64,000 bases of DNA, from contig SVKV01000001.1 in assembly GCA_015068305.1 (NCBI GenBank), positions 1 to 64,000 on the forward strand, given 5' to 3'. Both the position numbers and the translations under genes were made by a program. Source of the stretch: Oscillospiraceae bacterium (GTDB lineage: Bacteria > Bacillota > Clostridia > Oscillospirales > Oscillospiraceae). The notes below the pieces were generated by a model that did no database searches, was not told the DNA's origin, and saw only the letters and a program-made list of their open reading frames with translations. Every line of letters starts with the position of its first letter. Positions within the stretch are counted from its first letter, which is position 1. Shown here piece by piece: positions 48,251-55,539 of this stretch.

Positions 48251-48955
48251 TTACCCTCTGACATTAATCTCCAGAGCAAAGGGCTTCAAAAGTTCGACAA
48301 AAGCTGCCATTTGGGTGGGATTCGGCGCACTCAGACCGGAGAAAACCACGGTGTCCCGGTCCACAAAGGGCTGCAAAAATATTTTTTTGACGGGCTTATC
48401 CCCGGCGATTTTATGTAACCACCGGCCCATCTCCAGAATGGAGCCTTCATCGTGGAGGGGATCCACCACAGTGGTGCGAAACTCCGAATCCACCGCCCCG
48501 CTCATCAGGAAGGCCGCACTTTCTTCAATGGCAGCCAGATCCACTTTGGGCAGGCCGCAGGTTTCGGCGTACCGGGAGGGGCCGTTCTTGATGTCCATGG
48601 CCACATAGTCCACCAGCCCCGCTTCCACCAGCTCCCTGAGGATTGCCGGGCGGCTGCCGTTGGTATCCAGCTTCACGGAAAAGCCCAGGGCCTTGATGTC
48701 AGCCATCAGCTCTTTCAGCCCGGCGGACAGGGTGGGTTCCCCGCCGCTGATGCACACCGCATCCAGAAGTCCCTTCCGCTTGCTCAGAAAGGACAGAAAC
48801 TCTTCTTTCGTCATCAGCGGCTCCGCCTTCCCCTCCAGCAGCTCCGCGTTGTGGCAGAAGGGGCAGCGGTAATTGCAGCCGAAGAGAAAGACGGTGCAGG
48901 CCACCTTGCCGGGATAATCCAGCAGGGTCATTTTTTGCAAACCGGAAATATTCAT
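48251..48955 (-). CDS. nrdG: Anaerobic ribonucleotide reductase activating radical-SAM protein
   Basis: A 234-residue radical SAM enzyme: CNYRCPFCHN provides the CxxxCxxC for the [4Fe-4S] cluster (about residues 27-34), with ISGGEPTL SAM-binding motif and KLDTNGSRP. It creates the glycyl radical on NrdD. Its length and the N-terminal MNISGLQKMTLLDYPGKVACTVFLFGCN mark the longer NrdG2-like type. ATG 48955 is preceded by GGGAGG. It lies upstream of nrdD, which has its own NrdR-controlled promoter. Confidence 0.9.
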   Translation of the reverse strand: MNISGLQKMTLLDYPGKVACTVFLFGCNYRCPFCHNAELLEGKAEPLMTKEEFLSFLSKRKGLLDAVCISGGEPTLSAGLKELMADIKALGFSVKLDTNGSRPAILRELVEAGLVDYVAMDIKNGPSRYAETCGLPKVDLAAIEESAAFLMSGAVDSEFRTTVVDPLHDEGSILEMGRWLHKIAGDKPVKKIFLQPFVDRDTVVFSGLSAPNPTQMAAFVELLKPFALEINVRG

Positions 48956-48984
48956 AGGCACCTCCCGAGATCGTTCTTTTCCTT

Positions 48985-49013
48985 ATTATAGCACACTCCG
49001 GCCCCTCTGAACA
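48985..49013 (-). promoter_or_regulatory. nrdG promoter-like -10 box
   Basis: Minus strand TATAAT at 48985-48990 about 30 bp before nrdG; the -35 (CTGTTC) is poor. Confidence 0.4.
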
Positions 49014-49015
49014 GA

Positions 49016-49048
49016 CCAAAAAAACCGGGTCACCTTTCGGTGACCCGG
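49016..49048 (-). terminator. Displaced ppdK terminator
   Basis: Minus strand CCGGGTCACC-gaaa-GGTGACCCGG followed by TTTTTTT. Together with the relic at 49060-49085 it looks like the original end of ppdK, now 1.7 kb away from the gene. Confidence 0.8.
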
Positions 49049-49059
49049 AAATGATTGGA

Positions 49060-49085
49060 TATTAGCCCTTGATGGCAGCCTGTGT
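49060..49085 (-). repeat. Relic of the ppdK 3' end (att-like duplication)
   Basis: Minus strand ACACAGGCTGCCATCAAGGGCTAA would read TQAAIKG-stop. It parallels the true ppdK end, which reads AAQAAIKTGEA-stop; CAGGCTGCYATCAA is shared (13 of 14 identical). Read as an insertion duplication. Confidence 0.6.
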
Positions 49086-49330
49086 TGCTACTATCAAGGG
49101 CAGGAGAAAAATCCTGCGTCACCACCACTTTCGTAGTAGATTTGCGTTTTCCTTCCAATTTGCAGTGCCGGGGCTCGTCTGGATCACCATCAAAGCGCAA
49201 ATACCAGTCAAATCCGTCTTTTGAGACCACGATCTTCACCACGAAGGCTTCGATCACCGATTCGGGAACATCCTGTCCCTCGTCGATGTGGGTGTATCCC
49301 GCATAAAAAATCCCTCTTGTGTGTATCAAA
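49086..49330 (-). pseudogene. C-terminal fragment of a serine site-specific recombinase
   Basis: On the minus strand an open stretch reads GYTHIDEGQDVPESVIEAFVVKIVVSKDGFDWYLRFDGDPDEPRHCKLEGKRKSTTKVVV. The VIEAFV-KI-V-KDGFDWYLRFDG pattern resembles the C-terminal part of clostridial large serine recombinases (DUF4368-like region). The catalytic and DNA-binding parts are missing and no start is evident, so this is a remnant. The ORF of the track (49030-49425) extends beyond it in both directions and is not the gene. Family call is by pattern recognition only. Confidence 0.5.
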
Positions 49331-49363
49331 CTTTGACAGCACACAGGAGGGATAATCATACTA

Positions 49364-50143
49364 TTACAGATTTTTTGCGAAGAGGCGAAGTGAATTATCA
49401 CGTAGGATCTTCTGTTTGTCCTCACGAGGAATTAGTGCAAACTCAATACGACCGCGCTGGAAAGCAGCAGAATATGTATCTGTTCCAAAAAGAATTCTAT
49501 CAGCACCCACACGGCTGTAGGCATACTCCACCATCAAATTGTTGGAACTGGCAATACCGGATGTATCCGTGTAAACATTTTTATGCTTGGCGAACTCCAC
49601 TGCATCCACATAGGCTTCACCACCCAAATGGGCAACGATAAATGTCACGTCCGGGTACTTGTCCGCCAGTGGCAAAATGTAAGATGCTTCTTTTTCCACA
49701 TGGATCAGTACGACTGTATGGAACCGGGATGCCAGAGAGAAAATCGTATCCGCGTATTCTTCCAGAGAATAGCCATGATTTAGCGGATGTAATTTAATAC
49801 CCACACACTTTTTATGCTGAAGCATCCATTCTGCCTGCTGAAGTGTCTCCTCGATTCTGGGGTCAATCACCACCCACTGATAAAGGCAATCCACCTCATC
49901 AATCAGCCTGTGCATATATTCGTTCTCTTCTGGTATCATCTCTGTACTGAGAACAGAGGCAAACGTGCTGGCAAACATCTTCTCAATACCTGCCGCACGG
50001 TTAATCACAATTAAATCATCCAAGTCAGCAGAATAACCCTCATGGGTTTTTGTATCATAAGGACTGCCATGGTTAATGTGCGTGTGCATATCGATAGCAA
50101 TGAGATCAAGTGGGAACGCTATAGGACAGATCAAAGGGTTCAT
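49364..50143 (-). CDS. Amidohydrolase-family metal-dependent hydrolase
   Basis: A 259-residue TIM-barrel hydrolase (Amidohydrolase_2 type). Metal-binding and catalytic positions are visible: DMHTHINHG (HxH), GIKLHP, VLIHVEKEA, IVAHLGG and FGTDTY (final Asp). Substrate is unknown. Its base composition looks more AT-rich than its neighbours, and it sits between a recombinase remnant and a structured repeat within the insertion at ppdK, so it is probably cargo acquired by transfer. A GTG at 50146 is an equally plausible start (7 bases from AAAGGAG). Confidence 0.8.
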   Translation of the reverse strand: MNPLICPIAFPLDLIAIDMHTHINHGSPYDTKTHEGYSADLDDLIVINRAAGIEKMFASTFASVLSTEMIPEENEYMHRLIDEVDCLYQWVVIDPRIEETLQQAEWMLQHKKCVGIKLHPLNHGYSLEEYADTIFSLASRFHTVVLIHVEKEASYILPLADKYPDVTFIVAHLGGEAYVDAVEFAKHKNVYTDTSGIASSNNLMVEYAYSRVGADRILFGTDTYSAAFQRGRIEFALIPREDKQKILRDNSLRLFAKNL

Positions 50144-50146
50144 CAC

Positions 50147-50618
50147 GCAAAAACTCCTTTCATATATTTGTATTGCTATTATAGCATTTCTTATTCGAAG
50201 TAGTCAAATTACTGATGGCAAAAACAATTCCGAAACTTTGTAATGCCTGACGGCACTTTCGGTTATAAAGTAACCAACTTATAAAACTGAGCGTTTAACT
50301 CAACCAATAAGGCAACAGAAGTTGCCAACTGCCTTTACGCAGTTTGCGGCTTTTGACCCGGCCGTCCGTATGGCCTTAGCCGATGAATCATCGGCGGTCA
50401 AAAATCTTGCTTCGGAAACACTGTTCCAATTGAGATTGCGATGAGAATACAACAAAAAATAATTGATGTCAATATGAGAAAACTGATATTTTCCCTGTTA
50501 TTCTGTGGATTGCTCCATTCTTAAAACAAATATGTCCAATCCTAAGGAACTGGACATAGCGCCTTAAGGTTCTGTTTTGCATTATAGCTGAATCGTCAAA
50601 TCTGGTATTAAACTGAAA
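50147..50618. other. Structured, gene-free segment of the ppdK insertion
   Basis: About 470 bp without a convincing ORF. From 50231 to 50403 there is an unbroken series of stem-loops: CCGAAA/TTTCGG enclosing TGCC/GGCA; GGTTA/TAACC; TGAG/CTCA; GGCAAC-agaa-GTTGCC; AACTGC/GCAGTT; then a closing stem TTTTGACC/GGTCAAAA around two hairpins (GGCC/GGCC and CCGATGA-a-TCATCGG). It may be a structured RNA or a mobile-element end; neither strand is favoured. The remainder is AT-rich and featureless. Confidence 0.55.
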
Positions 50619-50651
50619 ACCCGGGTTGCCATTTCTGGTAACCCGGGATAA
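50619..50651 (-). terminator. Current ppdK terminator
   Basis: Minus strand CCCGGGTTACC-agaaat-GGCAACCCGGG followed by TTTTCAGTTT. It probably ends the present ppdK transcript; the stem resembles the displaced one at 49016-49048. Confidence 0.75.
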
Positions 50652-50772
50652 AACTTATTCAGATGAAAACCTCACATGTGAGATCTTCCCACTGAGAGGG
50701 TCTTAAATACTGACCCTTGGCTTTTCTATACTCTTGAGCTTCCTCGTATCCGATGGAAACCCACAGTACAGA

Positions 50773-53406
50773 TTAGGCCTCCCCAGTTTTGATAGCAGCC
50801 TGAGCAGCGGCCAGACGTGCGATGGGCACGCGGAAGGGGGAGCAGGAAACGTAGTCCAGGCCGATCTTGTGGCAGAACTCGACGGACATGGGGTCGCCGC
50901 CGTGCTCGCCGCAGATGCCGTAGTGCAGCTTCTTGCCGGTGGCCTTAGCCTTGGAGACAGCCATCTCCATCAGCATGCCGACACCGGTCTGGTCCAGCTT
51001 GGCGAAGGGATCGTTCTCGTAGATCTTGCCTGCGTAGTAGGCATCCAGGAACTTGCCTGCGTCGTCGCGGGAGAAGCCGAAGGTCATCTGGGTCAGGTCG
51101 TTGGTGCCGAAGCAGAAGAACTCAGCTTCCTTGGCAATCTCGTCTGCGGTCAGGCAGGCGCGGGGGATCTCGATCATGGTACCGACCTCGTACTTCAGCT
51201 CAACGCCTGCAGCAGCGATTTCAGCATCGGCGGTCTTGACCACAACGTCCTTGACGAACTTCAGTTCCTTCACGTCGCCAACCAGGGGGATCATGATCTC
51301 GGGAACATTGTTCCAGTCGGGATGACGCTTTGCAACAGCAATGGCTGCACGGATGACAGCCTTGGTCTGCATCTTGGCGATCTCGGGGTAGGTGACGGAC
51401 AGACGGCAGCCGCGGTGACCCATCATGGGGTTGAACTCATGCAGGGAAGCGATGATGTCCTTGATCTGCTGAACAGTCTTGCCCTGAGTGGCAGCCAGAG
51501 CGGCGATGTCTTCCTCAGTGGTGGGAACGAACTCGTGCAGAGGGGGATCCAGGAAGCGGATGCAGACGGGGTTGCCCTCCATGACCTCGTACAGGCCCTC
51601 GAAGTCAGCCTGCTGCATGGGCAGGATCTTCTCCAGAGCGGCTTCGCGCTCTTCGACGGTGTCGGAGCAGATCATCTCGCGGAAGGAGCCGATACGGCCT
51701 TCCTCGAAGAACATGTGCTCGGTACGGCACAGGCCGATGCCTTCTGCGCCCAGCTCGCGAGCCTTCTTGGCATCACGGGGGGAGTCGGCGTTGGTGCGGA
51801 CGGACAGACGGCGGTACTGGTCAGCCCAGGCCATGATGCGGCCGAACTCGCCGGCGATCTCAGCGTCCTTGGTGGGGATCAGGCCGTCGTAGATGCAGCC
51901 GGTGGAGCCGTCCAGGGACAGGAAGTCGCCCTCGTGGTAGGTCTTGCCGGCCAGGACGAACTGCTTGTTCTCCTCGTCCATCTTGATCTCGGTGCAGCCG
52001 GAAACGCAGCAGGTGCCCATGCCGCGGGCAACGACAGCAGCGTGGGAGGTCATGCCGCCGCGGACGGTCAGAATGCCTTCAGCAGCCATCATGCCTTCGA
52101 TATCTTCGGGGGAAGTCTCCAGACGGACCAGAACGACCTTCTCACCGCGCTCATGCCATGCCTTGGCATCTTCTGCGGTGAAGACGATCTTACCGGCAGC
52201 AGCGCCGGGGGAAGCAGCCAGAGCGCGGCCCACAGGGGTAGCTGCCTTCAGAGCAGCAGCGTCGAACTGGGGATGCAGCAGGGTGTCCAGAGTTCTGGGC
52301 TCGATCATAGCCACAGCCTTCTTCTCGTCGATCATGCCCTCGTCAACCAGGTCGCAGGCGATCTTCAGAGCAGCGGGAGCGGTACGCTTGCCGTTACGGG
52401 TCTGCAGCATATACAGCTTGCCGTTCTCGACGGTGAACTCCATATCCTGCATATCACGGTAGTGGTTCTCCAGGATCTGGCAGACGTTGGTGAACTGAGC
52501 GAAAGCCTCGGGGAACTTCTCAGCCATCTCGGAGATGGGCATGGGAGTACGAACGCCGGCCACAACGTCTTCGCCCTGGGCGTTGGTCAGGAACTCGCCG
52601 AACAGCTTCTTCTCGCCGGTGGCGGGGTTACGGGTAAATGCAACGCCGGTGCCGCAGTCGTCACCCATGTTGCCGAAGGCCATGGACTGAACGTTGACAG
52701 CGGTGCCCCAGGAGTAGGGGATGTCGTTCTCGCGGCGGTAGATGTTTGCACGGGGGTTGTCCCAGGAACGGAACACGGCCTTGACGGCGCCCATCAGCTG
52801 TTCCTTGGGGTCGGAGGGGAACTCTGCGCCGATCTTGGCCTTGTACTCAGCCTTGAACTGGTTTGCCAGTTCCTTCAGATCCTCAGCGGTCAGATCCACG
52901 TCCAGGGTGACACCCTTGGCTTCCTTCATCTCGTCGATCAGGACTTCGAAGTACTTCTTACCAACTTCCATAACGACGTCGGAGTACATCTGGATGAAGC
53001 GGCGGTAGCAGTCGTAAGCCCAGCGGGGGTTGCCGGACTTGGTGGCCAGAACTTCCACAACGTCCTCGTTCAGACCCAGGTTCAGGATGGTGTCCATCAT
53101 GCCGGGCATGGAGGCACGGGCGCCGGAACGGACGGAGACCAGCAGGGGGTTCTCCTTGTCACCGAACTTCTTGCCGGTGATGGCTTCCAGCTTTTCAACA
53201 TATTCCATGATTTCAGCCTGGATGTCAGCATTGATCTGACGGCCGTCCTCATAGTACTTGGTGCAGGCCTCGGTGGAAATGGTGAAACCCTGGGGAACGG
53301 GAAGACCGATGTTGGTCATTTCGGCCAGGTTTGCACCCTTGCCGCCCAGGAGTTCGCGCATAGAGCCGTTGCCTTCAGTAAACAGATAAACATACTTGTG
53401 AGACAT
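50773..53406 (-). CDS. ppdK: Pyruvate, phosphate dikinase
   Basis: An 877-residue enzyme interconverting pyruvate + ATP + Pi and PEP + AMP + PPi, used for PPi-linked glycolysis or gluconeogenesis in anaerobes. N-terminal nucleotide-binding domain (YLFTEGNGSMRELLGGKGANLAEM), the phosphohistidine in GGMTSHAAVVARGMG (about residue 450), and the PEP-domain active cysteine in EFCHKIGLDYVSCSPFRVPIARLAAAQAA. The ORF-track start lies 7 codons upstream; ATG 53406 fits the family. Its last residues (KTGEA) appear to come from an insertion that replaced the old end. Confidence 0.95.
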   Translation of the reverse strand: MSHKYVYLFTEGNGSMRELLGGKGANLAEMTNIGLPVPQGFTISTEACTKYYEDGRQINADIQAEIMEYVEKLEAITGKKFGDKENPLLVSVRSGARASMPGMMDTILNLGLNEDVVEVLATKSGNPRWAYDCYRRFIQMYSDVVMEVGKKYFEVLIDEMKEAKGVTLDVDLTAEDLKELANQFKAEYKAKIGAEFPSDPKEQLMGAVKAVFRSWDNPRANIYRRENDIPYSWGTAVNVQSMAFGNMGDDCGTGVAFTRNPATGEKKLFGEFLTNAQGEDVVAGVRTPMPISEMAEKFPEAFAQFTNVCQILENHYRDMQDMEFTVENGKLYMLQTRNGKRTAPAALKIACDLVDEGMIDEKKAVAMIEPRTLDTLLHPQFDAAALKAATPVGRALAASPGAAAGKIVFTAEDAKAWHERGEKVVLVRLETSPEDIEGMMAAEGILTVRGGMTSHAAVVARGMGTCCVSGCTEIKMDEENKQFVLAGKTYHEGDFLSLDGSTGCIYDGLIPTKDAEIAGEFGRIMAWADQYRRLSVRTNADSPRDAKKARELGAEGIGLCRTEHMFFEEGRIGSFREMICSDTVEEREAALEKILPMQQADFEGLYEVMEGNPVCIRFLDPPLHEFVPTTEEDIAALAATQGKTVQQIKDIIASLHEFNPMMGHRGCRLSVTYPEIAKMQTKAVIRAAIAVAKRHPDWNNVPEIMIPLVGDVKELKFVKDVVVKTADAEIAAAGVELKYEVGTMIEIPRACLTADEIAKEAEFFCFGTNDLTQMTFGFSRDDAGKFLDAYYAGKIYENDPFAKLDQTGVGMLMEMAVSKAKATGKKLHYGICGEHGGDPMSVEFCHKIGLDYVSCSPFRVPIARLAAAQAAIKTGEA

Positions 53407-53434
53407 CTCTAATGTTACCCCTTTCAAAATGTTT

Positions 53435-53455
53435 CAGGTGCTCCCTTGGCACCTG
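53435..53455 (-). promoter_or_regulatory. Leader hairpin upstream of ppdK
   Basis: CAGGTGC-caaggga-GCACCTG in the 5' leader, with no U-tract; may affect mRNA stability or translation. Confidence 0.4.
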
Positions 53456-53496
53456 ATTTTTGGCATAATATCGGATAATGAATTTATCGCCCAAAT

Positions 53497-53525
53497 AGTA
53501 TAGCACGGGCATTTCGGAAAAGCAA
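53497..53525 (-). promoter_or_regulatory. ppdK promoter
   Basis: Minus strand: TTGCTT, 17-bp spacer, TATACT, about 90 bp before the start codon. Confidence 0.6.
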
Positions 53526-53584
53526 ACCTTTTTTATACAAATATTCACATTTTTCCTGTTTTTGGGGGAAGGCGACAAAATAAG

Positions 53585-53615
53585 AACGAAAGAAGGCCCC
53601 GAAACGGGGCCTTCC
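53585..53615 (-). terminator. Terminator after lexA
   Basis: Minus strand AAGGCCCCG-ttt-CGGGGCCTTCTTTCGTTCTT. Confidence 0.85.
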
Positions 53616-53662
53616 ACAGCAAAAGTGACAATTGACAGATGCAAAGATAATGTTGAAAAAGA

Positions 53663-54241
53663 TCAATATTCCCGGATGACACCCTTGACAATGCCGATAA
53701 TCTCCGCTTCGGATCCGTCGATGGGGGCATAGCTGTCGTTTTCCGGCATCAGCCACACCTGGCCGGACCGTCTGCGCAGCCGCTTGACGGTGGCTTCATC
53801 ACCGATCCGGGCCACCACGATCTGGCCGTCGTCGGCGGCAGCCTGGGGCCGGACCACCACCAGGTCGCCGGGAAGAATCGCCGCGTTAATCATGCTGTCG
53901 CCCCGGACCCGCAGTGCAAAGCAGCTGGGATCACCGTCCCAGGAAATGCTTCCTTCCTGGTTCTCCACCGCCAGAATGGGCAGACCTGCCGTGACCACAC
54001 CGATCACCGGGATCTGACCGGGCCGGGCGGTGGTGACGATGGCCCGCTTGCGGCCCTTGGCACCGGGGGAGGCCAGCAATCCCTTCTCCTGGAGGGCCTG
54101 GAGATGGTAGCTGACGGAGGCGGTGGAGCGCAGTCCCACGGCGGCGCCGATCTCCCGGACAGAGGGAGAGTAGCCGTTCTCCTGAATGAATTGGTTTACA
54201 TAATCAACAATCAGCTGGGCTTTGTTGCTGGTTCTGGGCAT
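53663..54241 (-). CDS. lexA: LexA repressor
   Basis: A 192-residue SOS regulator. The N-terminal winged helix (NKAQLIVDYVNQFIQENGYSPSVREIGAAVGLRSTASVSYHLQALQEKG) is followed by the S24-type self-cleaving domain: Ala-Gly site in VVTAGLPI, catalytic serine in RGDSMINA and lysine in DEATVKRLRR. It should repress DNA-repair genes until RecA-DNA filaments trigger cleavage. I saw no clear GAAC-N4-GTTC operator in its own upstream region. It lies 40 bp from the left end of island F. Confidence 0.93.
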   Translation of the reverse strand: MPRTSNKAQLIVDYVNQFIQENGYSPSVREIGAAVGLRSTASVSYHLQALQEKGLLASPGAKGRKRAIVTTARPGQIPVIGVVTAGLPILAVENQEGSISWDGDPSCFALRVRGDSMINAAILPGDLVVVRPQAAADDGQIVVARIGDEATVKRLRRRSGQVWLMPENDSYAPIDGSEAEIIGIVKGVIREY

Positions 54242-54280
54242 AGGGATACCTCCTGTAAGAGTGGAGTGTGGAGAGTGAAG

Positions 54281-54505
54281 TGAATTGGAATTTATCGATC
54301 TGTTGGAATGATGGCATCCTAACGGATGCCAGGGTTACGGATTGCCACACCAGTGTGCGCACTGGTTCGCAATGACAGTATTTTTCGGTACATTCCGCAC
54401 CATTTTTAGCGCAGCCAACCACCAGGCTTCCATGTCATTGCGAGGAGGCCTGAAAGGCCGACGTGGCAATCCGTTACTCCAAACGAAACGATAAACTGAA
54501 ATTTG
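54281..54505. repeat. Island F: TCATTGCGA-type half-elements within end motifs
   Basis: Bounded by TGAATTGGAATTTATCG (54281-54297) and CGATAAACTGAAATTTG (54489-54505). The interior has GGATTGCCACACCAGTG...TTCGCAATGACA (54334-54377) and then TGTCATTGCGAGGAGGCC...GTGGCAATCCG (54433-54476), the reverse order of the arms in island D. No gene was found. The segment 54506-54644 is AT-rich and may hold the promoter of the next gene. Confidence 0.78.
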
Positions 54506-54644
54506 AAATTACCTTATCTAAATATTAGCACAAATGAACGAAAAAAGGAAGCTAAAAATTTGATTTTTCCTCGACGGGAAGGGAGAAAATTTTCAAAAGC
54601 CGGGGCATATACTGTTCGGAGTGTATTTTGAAAGGAATGATGGT

Positions 54645-55109
54645 ATGAATCCCTACGATCCCCAGAAGGCGGCCCGGGTCTGGCAGCGGGTGCAGCAGGC
54701 CCAGCCCCAGGAGCAAAGGCCGGGCAGTGAGGACAATCTGAAGGAACTGATCATGAACGAATGGGAGGCGGCGGCCACCTATGCCCAGCTGGCCCGACAG
54801 CTGCAGCAGAAGGAAGGGGCGGTTTTACAGCGGCTCAGCCGGGAGGAGCATGCCCACGGGGCCTGCCTGCGGGGTATGTACAGTCTGAAAGCCGGGGAAA
54901 AATGCCCGGTACATATGCCCAGGCTGGGGAAAGAGCCTCCGGAGGTGACCCTGCGCCGGTGCTACGGTCTGGAAATGCGCAGCCTCAAGGCCTATGAGGC
55001 CAAATGCGATGACCCGGAATACGGCCATGTATTTGCAAAGCTTGCGGACCAGGAGCGGGAGCACTGCATGGCGCTGCTGGGGGTCATCGGAGGACTGGAG
55101 AAGAAATAG
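54645..55109 (+). CDS. Ferritin-like/rubrerythrin-type diiron protein
   Basis: A 154-residue helical protein. A Gln/Pro-rich N terminus (QQAQPQEQRPGSEDN) precedes a four-helix bundle with the expected iron ligands: NEWEAAATYAQLA (Glu), REEHAHG (E..H), YGLEMRSLKAYE (Glu) and DQEREHC (E..H). Rubrerythrin relatives reduce peroxide; this one lacks a C-terminal rubredoxin domain. ATG 54645 has AAAGGA 8 bases upstream; the track adds eight codons from an alternative start. Confidence 0.7.
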   Translation: MNPYDPQKAARVWQRVQQAQPQEQRPGSEDNLKELIMNEWEAAATYAQLARQLQQKEGAVLQRLSREEHAHGACLRGMYSLKAGEKCPVHMPRLGKEPPEVTLRRCYGLEMRSLKAYEAKCDDPEYGHVFAKLADQEREHCMALLGVIGGLEKK

Positions 55110-55151
55110 CTGCGGCAAGAGCCAGCACACCGGTCCCCTTTCCATAAAATG

Positions 55152-55182
55152 AAAAAGCCTCGCCTTTGGGCGGGGCTTTTTT
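55152..55182 (+). terminator. Terminator after the ferritin-like gene
   Basis: AAAAAGCCTCGCC-ttt-GGGCGGGGCTTTTTT. Confidence 0.88.
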
Positions 55183-55431
55183 GCAAATCGCATCCGCCCC
55201 TGTTCACATTCGGATCACCACACCCCGTGGCACCAATAACAGTAAGGTTTGGGATACCTCCAACCGCTGCCTCAATGTGGTCATCAATAACCTGAAGGGT
55301 ATCTTTTTCGATGACGATGACTTCAAGCATATGTCCTGCAGCGTCGAGGCCGGCTGGGGCAAAATCGGTATAACAAAGATAAGAATTTGTGATCATGAGG
55401 ACCTGAAAAAGTTCGATATTTTCCGCTAAAA
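55183..55431 (+). pseudogene. Possible gene remnant of unknown family
   Basis: An open frame on the plus strand reads protein-like sequence (PRGTNNSKVWDTSNRCLN, then SVEAGWGKIGITKIRI and CDHEDLKKFDIFR) ending in TAA at 55429, but it has no start codon or ribosome site and begins inside the previous terminator. The opposite strand also stays open here. I do not recognise it. Confidence 0.3.
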
Positions 55432-55481
55432 CAAGCAAAAACTGTGATTGTGCAAAAAGGATGGAAATAGCATGGGTGTTA

Positions 55482-55490
55482 TGATATAAT
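55482..55490 (+). promoter_or_regulatory. Extended -10 promoter of the sensor operon
   Basis: TGATATAAT (TGN plus TATAAT) about 50 bp before the first sensor gene; the -35 is weak. Confidence 0.5.
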
Positions 55491-55539
55491 CCGTAAAAAG
55501 CAAGCTTCTGAGGCTGTGATAGAAAGAGAGGTGCCGGAA

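Noticed and set aside
50734-53412. 892-codon plus-strand ORF over ppdK
   Set aside because: Antisense shadow of ppdK; composition (Leu/Gly/Val/His-rich) is that of reversed high-GC codons.
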